The notes below the pieces were generated by a model that saw only the letters and a program-made list of their open reading frames with translations, did no database searches and was not told the origin of the DNA. The position numbers and the translations under genes are program-made. This document shows, in pieces, positions 16,288-24,389 of a stretch of DNA of 64,000 bases (position 1 is the first letter of the stretch; each line of letters starts with the position of its first letter). The stretch lies in assembly GCF_024380015.1 (NCBI RefSeq), contig NZ_CP101509.1:992001-1056000 (forward strand), in the 5' to 3' direction. Origin of the DNA: Photobacterium atrarenae (GTDB lineage: Bacteria; Pseudomonadota; Gammaproteobacteria; Enterobacterales; Vibrionaceae).

Positions 16288-17007
16288 TTATTGGGGTTTG
16301 TGGTTGCCTAACACCTTCATATTCTGGCCCAGTGCGTCGATATCCATGCCTTGTTGCGCCAGAAGTTGTTCAAACGCCGGCAGTAATGCGCCGAGGTTTT
16401 CTTCCAGCGTATCACGCACGGTATCAACGACTACTTGGGTGCCGCGCTCAATTTCAACATTGATGTGGTCACCGACCGCCTTCTGTTCAAACACCGTCAT
16501 CCGCCGGGTTTCCGGGATCAGCCAGACTTCAAACCAGCCTTCTTGTTTGTTGACCGCGGAGAGGGTCAGGCTGGCGCCGTTGAGGGCGATATATCCCTTG
16601 GGAAACACATAGCGTTTCCAGGTGTCGCTGAGTTTCAGCCGCAGACAGTAATTCTCTTCAATTTGCTGAACGGCCAGAATTGGCGTTTTAAAATCAACAT
16701 GGCCGGAGAGTGGGTGGCCGCCGATTTCGGCACCATCTTTGGCTGCCCGCTCGACATTCACCGCTGTACCGGGTTGATATTCACTGAGGGTGGTGATGAG
16801 CAGGCTTTGCAGCATGACATCAAACTTGACCTGAACTTCGGAAATGAGCTCAGTGACGGTGAGACAGACGCCGTCAACGGCGACACTGGCACCGATTTCC
16901 AGGTCGTCACAAAAGCCGGGTTGAAAGTCGATGACAAAGGTGCGAATGCCGCCCTGATCACTGACGTTGTTGATGGTGGCGATAGATTGAACAATTCCGG
17001 TAAACAT
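16288..17007 (-). CDS. ribE: Riboflavin synthase, alpha-subunit type
   Basis: Converts two molecules of 6,7-dimethyl-8-ribityllumazine into riboflavin and a pyrimidine. The protein starts with the hallmark MFTGIVQ (hence start 17007, with AGGA seven bases upstream) and contains the two lumazine-binding repeats: VAVDGVCLTV in the first and ALNGASLTL in the second, plus GGHPLSGHVD. At 239 residues it is about 25 longer than E. coli RibE because of a C-terminal tail. It is not linked to other riboflavin genes and no FMN riboswitch is visible upstream. In Photobacterium the lumazine proteins are homologues, but the conserved N-terminus and GGH motif favour a real synthase. Confidence 0.88.
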   Translation of the reverse strand: MFTGIVQSIATINNVSDQGGIRTFVIDFQPGFCDDLEIGASVAVDGVCLTVTELISEVQVKFDVMLQSLLITTLSEYQPGTAVNVERAAKDGAEIGGHPLSGHVDFKTPILAVQQIEENYCLRLKLSDTWKRYVFPKGYIALNGASLTLSAVNKQEGWFEVWLIPETRRMTVFEQKAVGDHINVEIERGTQVVVDTVRDTLEENLGALLPAFEQLLAQQGMDIDALGQNMKVLGNHKPQ

Positions 17008-17106
17008 AAGGAGTCCTGTTTTGCAGGTGGCAACCGCTGGGCTGCCGCAAGTTACATGAAGTCGGGGAAATGGGCACAAGAGACGCTTGGCGGCGACAAG
17101 CGGCGG

Positions 17107-17628
17107 TTACTTGCCCACCAACACCCGAGTGGGGTGCAGGTGGATATTCGGATGCATCGACAGGGTAAAATTGTGATGCTCAACGATTTTGTCTGCGGTT
17201 AAATGCGGCTTGTCATGGGTGGTGTGGGCATCTGCCGGCAAGTGAACCCGATAGCCTTTGGAAGCGGCCTCGAATGCGGTCCGGTCGATACAGAAATCGG
17301 AAGAATAGCCGCACAGAGTAAGCGTGTGAATGTCATGCTGATCGAGCAGTGCTTCAAGCTCCGTTTCGAAGAAAGCATTTGGGGCGGTTTTGCTGATCCG
17401 GATGTCTGTGTCATCGACAGTCAGTTCTTTGAAGAGCTGCCAGGGCTGGCTGCCGTATTCGACCATGCCCGGCATTTGGTGCTGGATAAAAATGACGAGA
17501 TGGCCGGCGGCTTTGGCATGGGCGATGAGCTTATTGATATGACTGACGACCTGGGTGCTGTTGTAGGGTTGTCTTTCCGCAGCAAAAATACCGTTTTGCA
17601 CGTCAATGACCAGAACTGCTGATTTCAT
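17107..17628 (-). CDS. Isochorismatase-like cysteine hydrolase
   Basis: Soluble hydrolase of the isochorismatase/nicotinamidase fold, 173 residues. The expected catalytic triad is visible as D9 (VIDVQNG), K80 (ISKTAPNAF) and C113 (GYSSDFCIDRT), and the cis-peptide region before the cysteine is conserved. Such enzymes hydrolyse amides or vinyl ethers (nicotinamide, ureidoacrylate, isochorismate); the actual substrate here cannot be told. It is 11 bp from a downstream acetyltransferase remnant and 100 bp from ribE upstream of it in genomic order, all on the minus strand. Confidence 0.87.
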   Translation of the reverse strand: MKSAVLVIDVQNGIFAAERQPYNSTQVVSHINKLIAHAKAAGHLVIFIQHQMPGMVEYGSQPWQLFKELTVDDTDIRISKTAPNAFFETELEALLDQHDIHTLTLCGYSSDFCIDRTAFEAASKGYRVHLPADAHTTHDKPHLTADKIVEHHNFTLSMHPNIHLHPTRVLVGK

Positions 17629-17641
17629 GCACTTTCCTTGT

Positions 17642-17865
17642 TCATGCTTCTGTGATGTTTTTGAGTCGCGACCGCGTTTTGTCCATGATCTCGGTGGGGA
17701 TTTGGCCCCAGCGGGTTAGCTCTCGTGTGTGCCAACCAAGGCGGCGATAAAGCGCTTGCTGATCCGGCGTATGCAGATACAGCCGGGAGTATCCTAGTTT
17801 CCAGGCGTGGTTTTCTGCAACACGGCACAGGCGTGATGCAGTTTCGCGGTAGTCGTTCCGGTTGT
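17642..17865 (-). pseudogene. C-terminal remnant of a second GNAT acetyltransferase
   Basis: About 72 codons on the minus strand encode the C-terminal half of a GNAT enzyme: AENHAWKLGYSRLYLHTPDQ followed by ALYRRLGW and a short tail. The N-terminal half and the start are missing; upstream the frame runs only into the 3' end of the intact acetyltransferase gene at 17868-18338. As at 15256, the tail of one GNAT gene is attached behind a complete one. Confidence 0.7.
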
Positions 17866-17867
17866 GA

Positions 17868-18338
17868 TTAGAGTTCAAGGGTGAGCAGGGTATCGCCGTC
17901 ATCCAGGGTGCCGATTTCACGGAACCCAAATGCCTGATAGACCCGGGACGCCTGACGGTTGGCGGGTTTGTGCATGGTTCTCAGGTGCTTGCCACCCAAC
18001 GCTCTGACTTCCTCAACCAAGAGCGCCAATACCCGGCTGCCGTAGCCTTGATTCTGATGTCGCGCATCAATCATGAAGCGGAACAGCCAGAAGAGCTCAA
18101 AATCTTCCGGCTCGTCTTCATGGCAAAAGGCGAGCATCCCAATCACTTTTTGATTGAGGCAGATCGCTTTGAGTCGATAGTGGGGCTCGAACTTCGACTG
18201 CGCAATCGTGATGGCATTGGATGCCAGGTTTTCTTGTTGTTCGGGCAGTAAAGACAGCCGAATGCAGTCCAGGTAGTTGTGTTGGTCGACGTCATTCAGG
18301 GTAATCTTGTTGGATCGAGGTTGGGTGTTTTGAAGCAT
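17868..18338 (-). CDS. GNAT acetyltransferase, diamine/spermidine acetyltransferase-like
   Basis: Predicted N-acetyltransferase of 156 residues. The acetyl-CoA motif HQNQGYGSRVL follows the core strand FMIDARH, and the C-terminal NRQASRVYQAFGF segment is standard for the family. The layout resembles diamine acetyltransferases (BltD/PaiA-like), although the substrate is uncertain. The ATG at 18338 has AAGGAAGAG just upstream; an earlier in-frame start at 18410 lacks one. The gene follows another acetyltransferase gene 110 bp upstream on the same strand and precedes a truncated third. Confidence 0.85.
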   Translation of the reverse strand: MLQNTQPRSNKITLNDVDQHNYLDCIRLSLLPEQQENLASNAITIAQSKFEPHYRLKAICLNQKVIGMLAFCHEDEPEDFELFWLFRFMIDARHQNQGYGSRVLALLVEEVRALGGKHLRTMHKPANRQASRVYQAFGFREIGTLDDGDTLLTLEL

Positions 18339-18447
18339 CGTCTCTTCCTTTTCTGTGAGCGACTTATCGTCTACTGCCCGCTGTGTTGGCCGATGTTCAG
18401 GCTTGCCCAATGTTTATATGTGCCCAGTGTTCATACGTGTAGAGTGT

Positions 18448-18984
18448 TCATGCGTGCCAGTGTTCGGCCAGCAGGCCATACAGGGCAGAGTCGGATACAT
18501 GGCCGCTGATAATCCATCGTTGCGGTAAATAGCCTTCCTGGCGAAAGCCCAGTTTCTCCAGTACCCGGGCTGAGCCACGGTTGTCCGGGTCAATCTCAGC
18601 TTCTATCCGGTTCAGATTCAGGGTGCGAAAACCGTACTGAAGCAGCGCGGCGGCGGCTTCACCGATCAGTCCCTGGCCCCAGCAGGATTTGGCCAACCCA
18701 AAGCCCAGCTCAGCCCGTCTGGATTTCGGGTGGCTGTTAAACAACATACATTTTCCCACCAGCGTCCGGGTCTCTTTCAGATAAACGCCCAGCACCACAT
18801 GGGTAGGATGGTTCGGATCAAACGCTGCGTTTTCAATAAACTGTGTGGCTTGCGTAAGTGATGACCAGGGTGCGCCATCCCAGTATTTCATCACCTCCGG
18901 ATCGGAGAAAATGGCCAGCAGCGGCGCAGCATCGGTCAGCGACAGCGGGCGGAGCACTAAACGTTCGGTTTGCAGTTCAAGCAT
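18448..18984 (-). CDS. GNAT acetyltransferase, RimJ-like
   Basis: Acetyltransferase of 178 residues beginning with the RimJ/RimL opening ETERLVLRPL-like LQTERLVLRPLSLTDA. The acetyl-CoA binding motif is CWGQGLIGEAAAALL and the following RIEAEIDPDNRGSARVLEKLGF is the family's C-terminal core. Related enzymes acetylate ribosomal-protein N-termini or antibiotics; nothing here singles out the substrate. It is the first of the minus-strand acetyltransferase genes in this patch. The 426 bp upstream of it (18985-19410) hold no gene. Confidence 0.87.
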   Translation of the reverse strand: MLELQTERLVLRPLSLTDAAPLLAIFSDPEVMKYWDGAPWSSLTQATQFIENAAFDPNHPTHVVLGVYLKETRTLVGKCMLFNSHPKSRRAELGFGLAKSCWGQGLIGEAAAALLQYGFRTLNLNRIEAEIDPDNRGSARVLEKLGFRQEGYLPQRWIISGHVSDSALYGLLAEHWHA

Positions 18985-19410
18985 TTCAAAGTCTCACTGA
19001 AGGAAAAAAGTGGGCGCAGGTAGTCCATGAAAATGTGTGAGACGACCAGCGGAAAAATTTATCGAGCACTCATTCATAGAGCGCTAATCCATCGAGTACT
19101 TTGAGGGACTGCGTATTCCACCACGCTACCGCCAACACGTCGGCAATGCGACGCGCATAAAAACAATATGCTATCACGCGCTTATTGGTGGTGCATCCTG
19201 TCGGGTGAAAAAAGTGTTACAAGACAGAACGCTGTTTGCGGCCAAAGCAGTTCTCAGGCAAAGCGGTATTGAGGGTGCGCAGGGATGTGTGGGGTTTGCG
19301 GAAAAAAGCCGCCGGGTCACGGCGTGGCGACACAGGCGGCAAACAGTACGACAGGGTTAAGAAAACGTGAGATTCTCCCTCAGCCCGATGGCGCGGACCG
19401 AGGGCGGGGA
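18985..19410. other. 426-bp gap without a gene
   Basis: No supportable coding frame. It contains the aminotransferase terminator (19302-19324) and, nearer 18985, presumably the promoter of the RimJ-like gene. No repeat or RNA gene was recognised. Confidence 0.5.
19302..19324 (-). terminator. Terminator downstream of the aminotransferase
   Basis: On the minus strand, CGCCG / CGGCG with a five-base loop, followed by GC and six T. It lies 87 bp after the aminotransferase stop. Confidence 0.6.
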
Positions 19411-20727
19411 TCAGGCCGGGATATCTTTGGCCACGGCCCCCAGGGTGTCGACGATGATGTCGATATGTTCTTTTTCGATAATCAGCGGCGGCGACAGGGC
19501 GATGGTATTGCCCATGCTGCGCACCATTACGCCTTTGTCGTAACAGCGCTTGAGAATATCAAAGCCAATCGGTTTACCGTCGGCCGGTGCGGCGAACTGT
19601 ACGGCACCAATCAGGCCGTAGTTGCGGATATCAACGATCGACGGAATATCTTTGAGCGAATGCAGCCCTTGCTCGAAATACTGGCCAATGTCGCCGCGAC
19701 CGCGCTCCAGCAGGCCCTCACGCTGATAGATGTCAAGCGTTGCCAAACCGGCTGCACAAGCGACCGGGTGGGCGGAGTAGGTATAGCCATGGAAGAGCTC
19801 GACCGCCCCTTCCGGTGCACTGTTGACCACAGTTTGGTAAATCTCGTCTTTGGCAAATACCGCCCCCAGAGGGACAACGCCGCTGGTGATCCCTTTGGCA
19901 GAGGTGATGAGATCCGGGGTGACATCAAACTCAATCGAGGCAAACGGTGAACCCAGACGGCCCCAGCCGGTGATCACTTCATCAAAAATCAGCACCACAT
20001 CGTGTCGGGTACAGATTTCTCGGATCCGCTTGAGGTAGCCTTTTGGCGGCAAGACCACCCCGCCTGCACCGGCAATCGGCTCGATGATGACTGCGGCAAC
20101 ACTGTCGGCACCGTGGAACTGGATCAACTGCTCCAGCTGCTCGGCTTTGTCGACGCCGTGCTCCGGCAGCCCTTTGCTGAAGGCGTTGTTGGCAATATCC
20201 AGCGTGTGTGAGAGGTGATCGGTCGGCAGCAGCGGACCAAACCCTTTGCGGTTCGGCGTCAGGCCGCCGACGGAAATGCCGCCGAAGTTCACCCCGTGAT
20301 AGCCCAGCTCCCGACCGATCAGTTTGTATTTGCCGGCGTTGCCTTTGGCTTGCTGGTACGCCAGTGCAATTTTCAGGGCACTTTCGACCGCTTCAGAGCC
20401 GGAGCAGGTAAAGAAGACCTTGTTGATCCCGGTTGGGGTGAAGTCCACCAGTCGCTCGGCAAACTCAAAGCCGATATCGTGGCCGAAATTAAACGGTGAG
20501 CTGTAGTCCAGCTCGGCGACCTGTTTGGCCATCGCATCACCGATTTCCCGGCGGCCGTGACCGGCATTGACACACCAGAGCCCGGCGGTCGCATCAAGCA
20601 GCTGCTGGCCTTGATCGGAATAGCAGTACATGCCTTCGGCACGGTTGATGATCCGCGGGTTGGCTTTGAAATCACGGTTTGCCGTGAACGGCATCCAGAA
20701 TGCATCGTAGTTGCGTTTTTTCTCCAT
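19411..20727 (-). CDS. Class III omega-aminotransferase, probably for 5-aminovalerate or a similar omega-amino acid
   Basis: PLP-dependent aminotransferase of 438 residues. It has the class III landmarks: DATAGLWCVNAGHG near the N-terminus, the GSEAVESALK loop, the acidic PLP contact IFDEVITGWGR and the Schiff-base lysine in SAKGITSG. It resembles omega-amino acid:pyruvate transaminases. Its neighbours encode the later steps from glutarate semialdehyde to 2-oxoglutarate, so the expected job is 5-aminovalerate (or 4-aminobutyrate) to the corresponding semialdehyde. Beta-alanine or another omega-amino acid is a real alternative. It lies 100 bp after a LysR gene on the same strand and may be cotranscribed with it. 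Confidence 0.87.
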   Translation of the reverse strand: MEKKRNYDAFWMPFTANRDFKANPRIINRAEGMYCYSDQGQQLLDATAGLWCVNAGHGRREIGDAMAKQVAELDYSSPFNFGHDIGFEFAERLVDFTPTGINKVFFTCSGSEAVESALKIALAYQQAKGNAGKYKLIGRELGYHGVNFGGISVGGLTPNRKGFGPLLPTDHLSHTLDIANNAFSKGLPEHGVDKAEQLEQLIQFHGADSVAAVIIEPIAGAGGVVLPPKGYLKRIREICTRHDVVLIFDEVITGWGRLGSPFASIEFDVTPDLITSAKGITSGVVPLGAVFAKDEIYQTVVNSAPEGAVELFHGYTYSAHPVACAAGLATLDIYQREGLLERGRGDIGQYFEQGLHSLKDIPSIVDIRNYGLIGAVQFAAPADGKPIGFDILKRCYDKGVMVRSMGNTIALSPPLIIEKEHIDIIVDTLGAVAKDIPA

Positions 20728-20827
20728 GGACTGGCCTTTTCGCTCGGGTTATGAATATAGAATTCAAGGTTAGCGAGGCGCTCCGGAGCGGAAAATCACC
20801 GCGGTTAAAAATAAAGTTTGAACAGCT

Positions 20828-21712
20828 TCAAACATTCTCGGCGGTGAGCCGGGCCTGAAGAAAATCGACCAATGCCCGCGAGGCACTGGACAGGTAGTGG
20901 CTGGATTTCCAGCCGAGGCCGAGGTGAAGCGGGATCGGCGGGTCGAACGGGACGGTGACGAGATCCGGCTCTTCGCGCAGGATCATCGGCAGGCAGGTAC
21001 AAATCCCGATGTCTTTGCGAACCAGGGATTTGAGCAGTTCGATCAGGTTGGTTTCAAAGCGGATATCCGGGGTGATCTTGTGTTGCTGGCAATAGCGACT
21101 GACCGATTCTCGCAGGAAATACCCTTCCCGGAACAGTACTAGCGGCTGCTGGCAGAACTGCCCGAGGGTGATCGCCGGCTGGTTGGCAAACGGGTGATCA
21201 TGGGGCACACAGGCAACGATTTGCTCTTTGAGCAGGGTCGTGTGGCGGAGCTGCTCGTGGGGGCGGTCGCAGCGGATCAGTGCCAAATCCAGCTGGCCGT
21301 CCAGCAGCATTTTTTCCAGCGTGGCGGTGCCGGCTTCGTGAATGTTGATCTGAATGCCGGGGTAGGTCTGTTTGAACAGCGCCAGGGTGTCGGGGAGAAA
21401 ATACGAGCCGAGCATGGCCGAGACCCCGAAGTTGATCACCCCGCTGGAGAGCCCTTTCAGCTCCTGCAGCTCTTTCTGCGCCTGCTCGACATCTTCCAGA
21501 ATTTGCCGGGCGTGGCGCAGCAGTACCTGACCGTCCGCAGTCAGGCTCATCTGTCGCTCGGCGCGGTTAATCAGCTTGAGCGCCAGCTGTTGTTCCAGTT
21601 TCTGAATGCTGATACTCAGCGCGGATTGCGCAATGCCTAAGCGGTCAGCGGCTTTGGTGAAGTTGCCGGTTTCGGCCAGCACGGTGAAGTAGTGCAGTCG
21701 TTTGAGATCCAT
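20828..21712 (-). CDS. LysR-family regulator, divergent from csiD
   Basis: LysR regulator of 294 residues. The winged helix-turn-helix starts MDLKRLHYFTVLAETGNFTKAA and contains QSALSISIQKLEQQL; the rest is the two-lobed inducer-binding domain. The ATG at 21712 is chosen because AGGAAAG precedes it and the LysR domain starts there. The 218-bp space to csiD holds a perfect 9-bp inverted repeat (21749-21778), a likely binding site. Position suggests control of csiD-lhgO and perhaps the aminotransferase. In E. coli the analogous repressor is CsiR of the GntR family, so a LysR here would be a different control solution. Confidence 0.9.
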   Translation of the reverse strand: MDLKRLHYFTVLAETGNFTKAADRLGIAQSALSISIQKLEQQLALKLINRAERQMSLTADGQVLLRHARQILEDVEQAQKELQELKGLSSGVINFGVSAMLGSYFLPDTLALFKQTYPGIQINIHEAGTATLEKMLLDGQLDLALIRCDRPHEQLRHTTLLKEQIVACVPHDHPFANQPAITLGQFCQQPLVLFREGYFLRESVSRYCQQHKITPDIRFETNLIELLKSLVRKDIGICTCLPMILREEPDLVTVPFDPPIPLHLGLGWKSSHYLSSASRALVDFLQARLTAENV

Positions 21713-21748
21713 CGCTTTCCTGCGCAGTCTGAATTGGGTCATCTATAA

Positions 21749-21778
21749 AATATATGGAAACTATATTTACCATATATT
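21749..21778. promoter_or_regulatory. Inverted repeat in lysR-csiD divergent promoter region
   Basis: AATATATGG, 12 bp, CCATATATT: a perfect inverted repeat 37 bp upstream of the LysR start and about 150 bp before csiD. Size and symmetry fit a LysR recognition site, with autoregulation and csiD control as the expected roles. Confidence 0.5.
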
Positions 21779-21930
21779 GTTAATATCTCCAGCATCTCGT
21801 TATGATTTTGTTAACCCAACGGCGTGCCACAAGGCAACAAGAACAACACCGATGCCGGCGGGAGAAGCCATTACATTAAAGTCAACTTCATCAGGCCGGA
21901 GCGCCTGAGCGAGACAAAAGGAAGCAAGCC

Positions 21931-22890
21931 ATGAATATTGCCCCAGCGCTGAATGACAACCAGACGCGTTACACCGGTTTTAGTGTCTCCCCATTTTCGG
22001 CTAACCCACGCCTGCAGGTGGTGACCCTGAGCAACGACACCCTGGCCCGGTTTGCCGATTTAACCGCCAACTGGAGCCTGCAGTCGATCGAATATAAGCC
22101 GTTTCTGCGCTTTGCCACCGCGGATGCGTTGGATAAAGCTTGTCACTATGAGCTGGGTAAGCTGCTGGTTGGGATCATGGAAAACCGCGACACCGGCGCG
22201 TTTCTGCTTCAGGCGGATGAACAAGCCGAGGCCGGGTTTGAAGACACTGATGCGCAGCGTGAGTTCTTTGTCAAGCTGTCGACCGCGGTCTCTCACCTGA
22301 TTGGTTTGCCGAACTTTGATGCCATGTACGGTAAGTACTACGCTCGCTTTACCGTGCGCAATGAAGACAACAGTGACAGTTACCTGCGCCAGGCCCACCG
22401 TCGGATGGAGCTTCACAATGACGGTACCTATGTCAATGAACGGACCGATTTTGTCCTGATGATGAAGATGGATGAGCAGAACATGGAAATGGGCGACTCC
22501 CTGCTGCTGCACGTGGATGACTGGCAGGAACTGGAGCGCTTCTATCATCATCCGATGGCCAAGCAGGACATCGTCTGGAGCGCGCCGCCGAGCAAGAATG
22601 TCGGGTACGACATTAAACACCCGGTGTTCTTTGAAGAAGACAAGAACGGCAAACCGCATATGCTGTTTATCGACCAGTTCGCGCAGCCACAAAATATGCA
22701 GCAAGGGCTGTACCTGCACCAGATGGGCGAATCGCTGGAAAGTGACACCAACTGTTTCAATGTCCGGGTCAAAACCGGTGCCATGCTGGTGGTACAGAAC
22801 CACTGCTGGCTCCATGGACGGGACAAGTTTGTCGCTCATCCGGGCCTGAAACGTGAGCTGCTGCGCCAGCGCGGCCACTTTACCCGCTAA
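21931..22890 (+). CDS. csiD: Glutarate 2-hydroxylase CsiD (GlaH)
   Basis: Non-haem Fe(II)/2-oxoglutarate-dependent dioxygenase that hydroxylates glutarate to L-2-hydroxyglutarate. The protein (319 residues; E. coli CsiD is 325) keeps the iron facial triad: H162 and D164 in MELHNDG, and H295 in CWLHGRD, with the nearby arginine for 2-oxoglutarate. AAGGAAG lies at a proper distance before the ATG. It is followed by lhgO, the enzyme that consumes its product, as in E. coli and Pseudomonas. It is divergent from a LysR gene. The pair forms the glutarate branch of lysine/5-aminovalerate catabolism. Confidence 0.95.
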   Translation: MNIAPALNDNQTRYTGFSVSPFSANPRLQVVTLSNDTLARFADLTANWSLQSIEYKPFLRFATADALDKACHYELGKLLVGIMENRDTGAFLLQADEQAEAGFEDTDAQREFFVKLSTAVSHLIGLPNFDAMYGKYYARFTVRNEDNSDSYLRQAHRRMELHNDGTYVNERTDFVLMMKMDEQNMEMGDSLLLHVDDWQELERFYHHPMAKQDIVWSAPPSKNVGYDIKHPVFFEEDKNGKPHMLFIDQFAQPQNMQQGLYLHQMGESLESDTNCFNVRVKTGAMLVVQNHCWLHGRDKFVAHPGLKRELLRQRGHFTR

Positions 22891-22953
22891 GTCAATATTG
22901 ACTAATGGTTGGAACCATGCGCCCATCGCAGTGATTGCGGCGGGCGCATTTTT
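22891..22953 (+). terminator. Palindrome and terminator-like hairpin between csiD and lhgO
   Basis: Directly after the csiD stop lies the perfect palindrome GTCAATATTGAC (22891-22902). It is followed by a stem ATGCGCCC / GGGCGCAT (22917-22924 and 22942-22949) enclosing a CGCA / TGCG inner stem and then a run of T. This has the form of a factor-independent terminator inside the csiD-lhgO unit, so it may reduce lhgO readthrough or act as an attenuator. Confidence 0.65.
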
Positions 22954-23008
22954 GCCTGTGATCGGAGTGCCTGGGAGCGCCGGGGGACAGGTTAAAGGAG
23001 TGATAGAC

Positions 23009-24262
23009 GTGGATCAGATTTACGATTACATCATTATTGGTGGCGGGATTGTCGGGGTGTCGACTGCCTGGCAGTTGCAGCAGCGGTATCCGGATAAAAC
23101 CATTGCTTTGGTTGAAAAAGAAGCCGGGTTATCCCTTCATCAGACCGGTCATAACAGCGGCGTGATCCATGCCGGGGTTTATTATGCACCGGGCAGCCTG
23201 AAGGCTGAATTTTGTAAGGCCGGGGTGGCAGCCACCACCGAGTTTTGCCAGCAGCACAACATTCCGGTGGAGAACTGCGGCAAGTTGCTGGTGGCGACCA
23301 ACCCGCTTGAGCTGGAGCGGATGCAGGCGCTGTATCAGCGCTGCGCCGAAAATGGACTAGATGTTGAGTTGCTGGATCAGGCGGCTTTGCAGCAAAGAGA
23401 GCCGAATATTGAAGGGCTGGGGGCGATTTTCGTCAGTACCACCAGTATTGTGAATTATCGCCAGGTGACGGAAAAAATGGCTCAGGAGTTTATCGCGCTG
23501 GGCGGGCAGGTGCTGCTGGAAACGGCGGTGACCGGGCTTGCCGAAACGGACACCCAGGTGACGGTTCAGGCCAGCCGACGCGGCAAGCCGGTAGCGCTGG
23601 CAGGACGTTTTCTGGTGGTCTGCTCCGGGTTGATGGCGGATCGGATGACCCGGATGCTGGGGATTGAGACCGACTTTCAGATCATTCCCTACCGCGGCGA
23701 ATATTATCAGCTGCCGGAGAAATACAATGCGATCGTCAATCATCTAATCTACCCGATCCCGGATCCGGATCTGCCGTTTCTCGGGGTCCACCTGACCCGG
23801 ATGATTGACGGTTCGGTAACGGTAGGGCCGAATGCGGTGCAGGGTTGGAAGCGTGAAGGCTACGGCAAAATTAACCTCAGCCTGCGCGATATGCTCGATA
23901 TGTTTACGTTCAGCGGGTTCTGGAAGGTGACGCGCAAACACCTGAAAACCGGGTTGGTTGAAACCAAGAACTCCTGGTGGAAACCCGGCTATCTCAAGCT
24001 GGTGAACAAGTATTGCCCGAAAATTCAGCTCGCCGATCTCAAGCCGTATCCGGCCGGGATCCGCGCCCAGGCGGTGCTTAAAGACGGCACCCTGGTGCAC
24101 GATTTCCTGTTTGCCGAAAGTCCGCGTAGTTTGCATGTGTGTAATGCACCGTCGCCGGCAGCGACCTCGGCGATCCCGATCGGCAATTACATCTGCGACA
24201 AAGTGGCGCAAAAGCAAAACCCGGCGCTAGCGGAATCCCCCGTAGAGACTGCGGCGGCTTAA
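23009..24262 (+). CDS. lhgO: L-2-hydroxyglutarate oxidase (LhgO)
   Basis: FAD-dependent oxidoreductase that oxidises L-2-hydroxyglutarate to 2-oxoglutarate and passes electrons to the quinone pool. The N-terminal FAD fold IIGGGIVGVSTAWQL and the GLSLHQTGHNSGVIHAG-like segment (the conserved H-x-S/T region) identify the family. The product of 417 residues matches E. coli LhgO (422). The GTG at 23009 is preferred because AAAGGAG lies eight bases before it; the open frame further upstream overlaps csiD and is not used. It regenerates the 2-oxoglutarate spent by CsiD. The C-terminus ends in a variable low-complexity tail. Confidence 0.93.
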   Translation: MDQIYDYIIIGGGIVGVSTAWQLQQRYPDKTIALVEKEAGLSLHQTGHNSGVIHAGVYYAPGSLKAEFCKAGVAATTEFCQQHNIPVENCGKLLVATNPLELERMQALYQRCAENGLDVELLDQAALQQREPNIEGLGAIFVSTTSIVNYRQVTEKMAQEFIALGGQVLLETAVTGLAETDTQVTVQASRRGKPVALAGRFLVVCSGLMADRMTRMLGIETDFQIIPYRGEYYQLPEKYNAIVNHLIYPIPDPDLPFLGVHLTRMIDGSVTVGPNAVQGWKREGYGKINLSLRDMLDMFTFSGFWKVTRKHLKTGLVETKNSWWKPGYLKLVNKYCPKIQLADLKPYPAGIRAQAVLKDGTLVHDFLFAESPRSLHVCNAPSPAATSAIPIGNYICDKVAQKQNPALAESPVETAAA

Positions 24263-24285
24263 CCGCTTCGCCCACTCGCGAAACA

Positions 24286-24319
24286 GCAGCCATCCCGCTT
24301 CGGCGGGGTGGCTGTTTTT
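24286..24319 (+). terminator. Terminator after lhgO
   Basis: AGCCATCCCGC / GCGGGGTGGCT stem (one G-T pair) with a TTCG loop, followed by five T. It lies 24 bp after the lhgO stop. Confidence 0.88.
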
Positions 24320-24389
24320 GTATGGGGGATTTAACGGTCGGTTCGTTATTGTGCGGGTTATTACCTATAAGAGCCGTTGCTTTCAAAAG

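Noticed and set aside
16435-17202. 255-codon + strand frame across ribE
   Set aside because: Antisense to ribE and running past its end; no start signal or motifs.
15256-18984. Integron cassette array, suggested by several acetyltransferase genes in a row
   Set aside because: No repeated attC-like sites or conserved GTTRRRY boundaries could be found between the genes, all lie on one strand with irregular gaps, and core genes such as ribE are among them.
22060-22926. 288-codon minus-strand frame opposite csiD
   Set aside because: CsiD with its HxD...H iron triad is encoded on the + strand; the other frame is a shadow.
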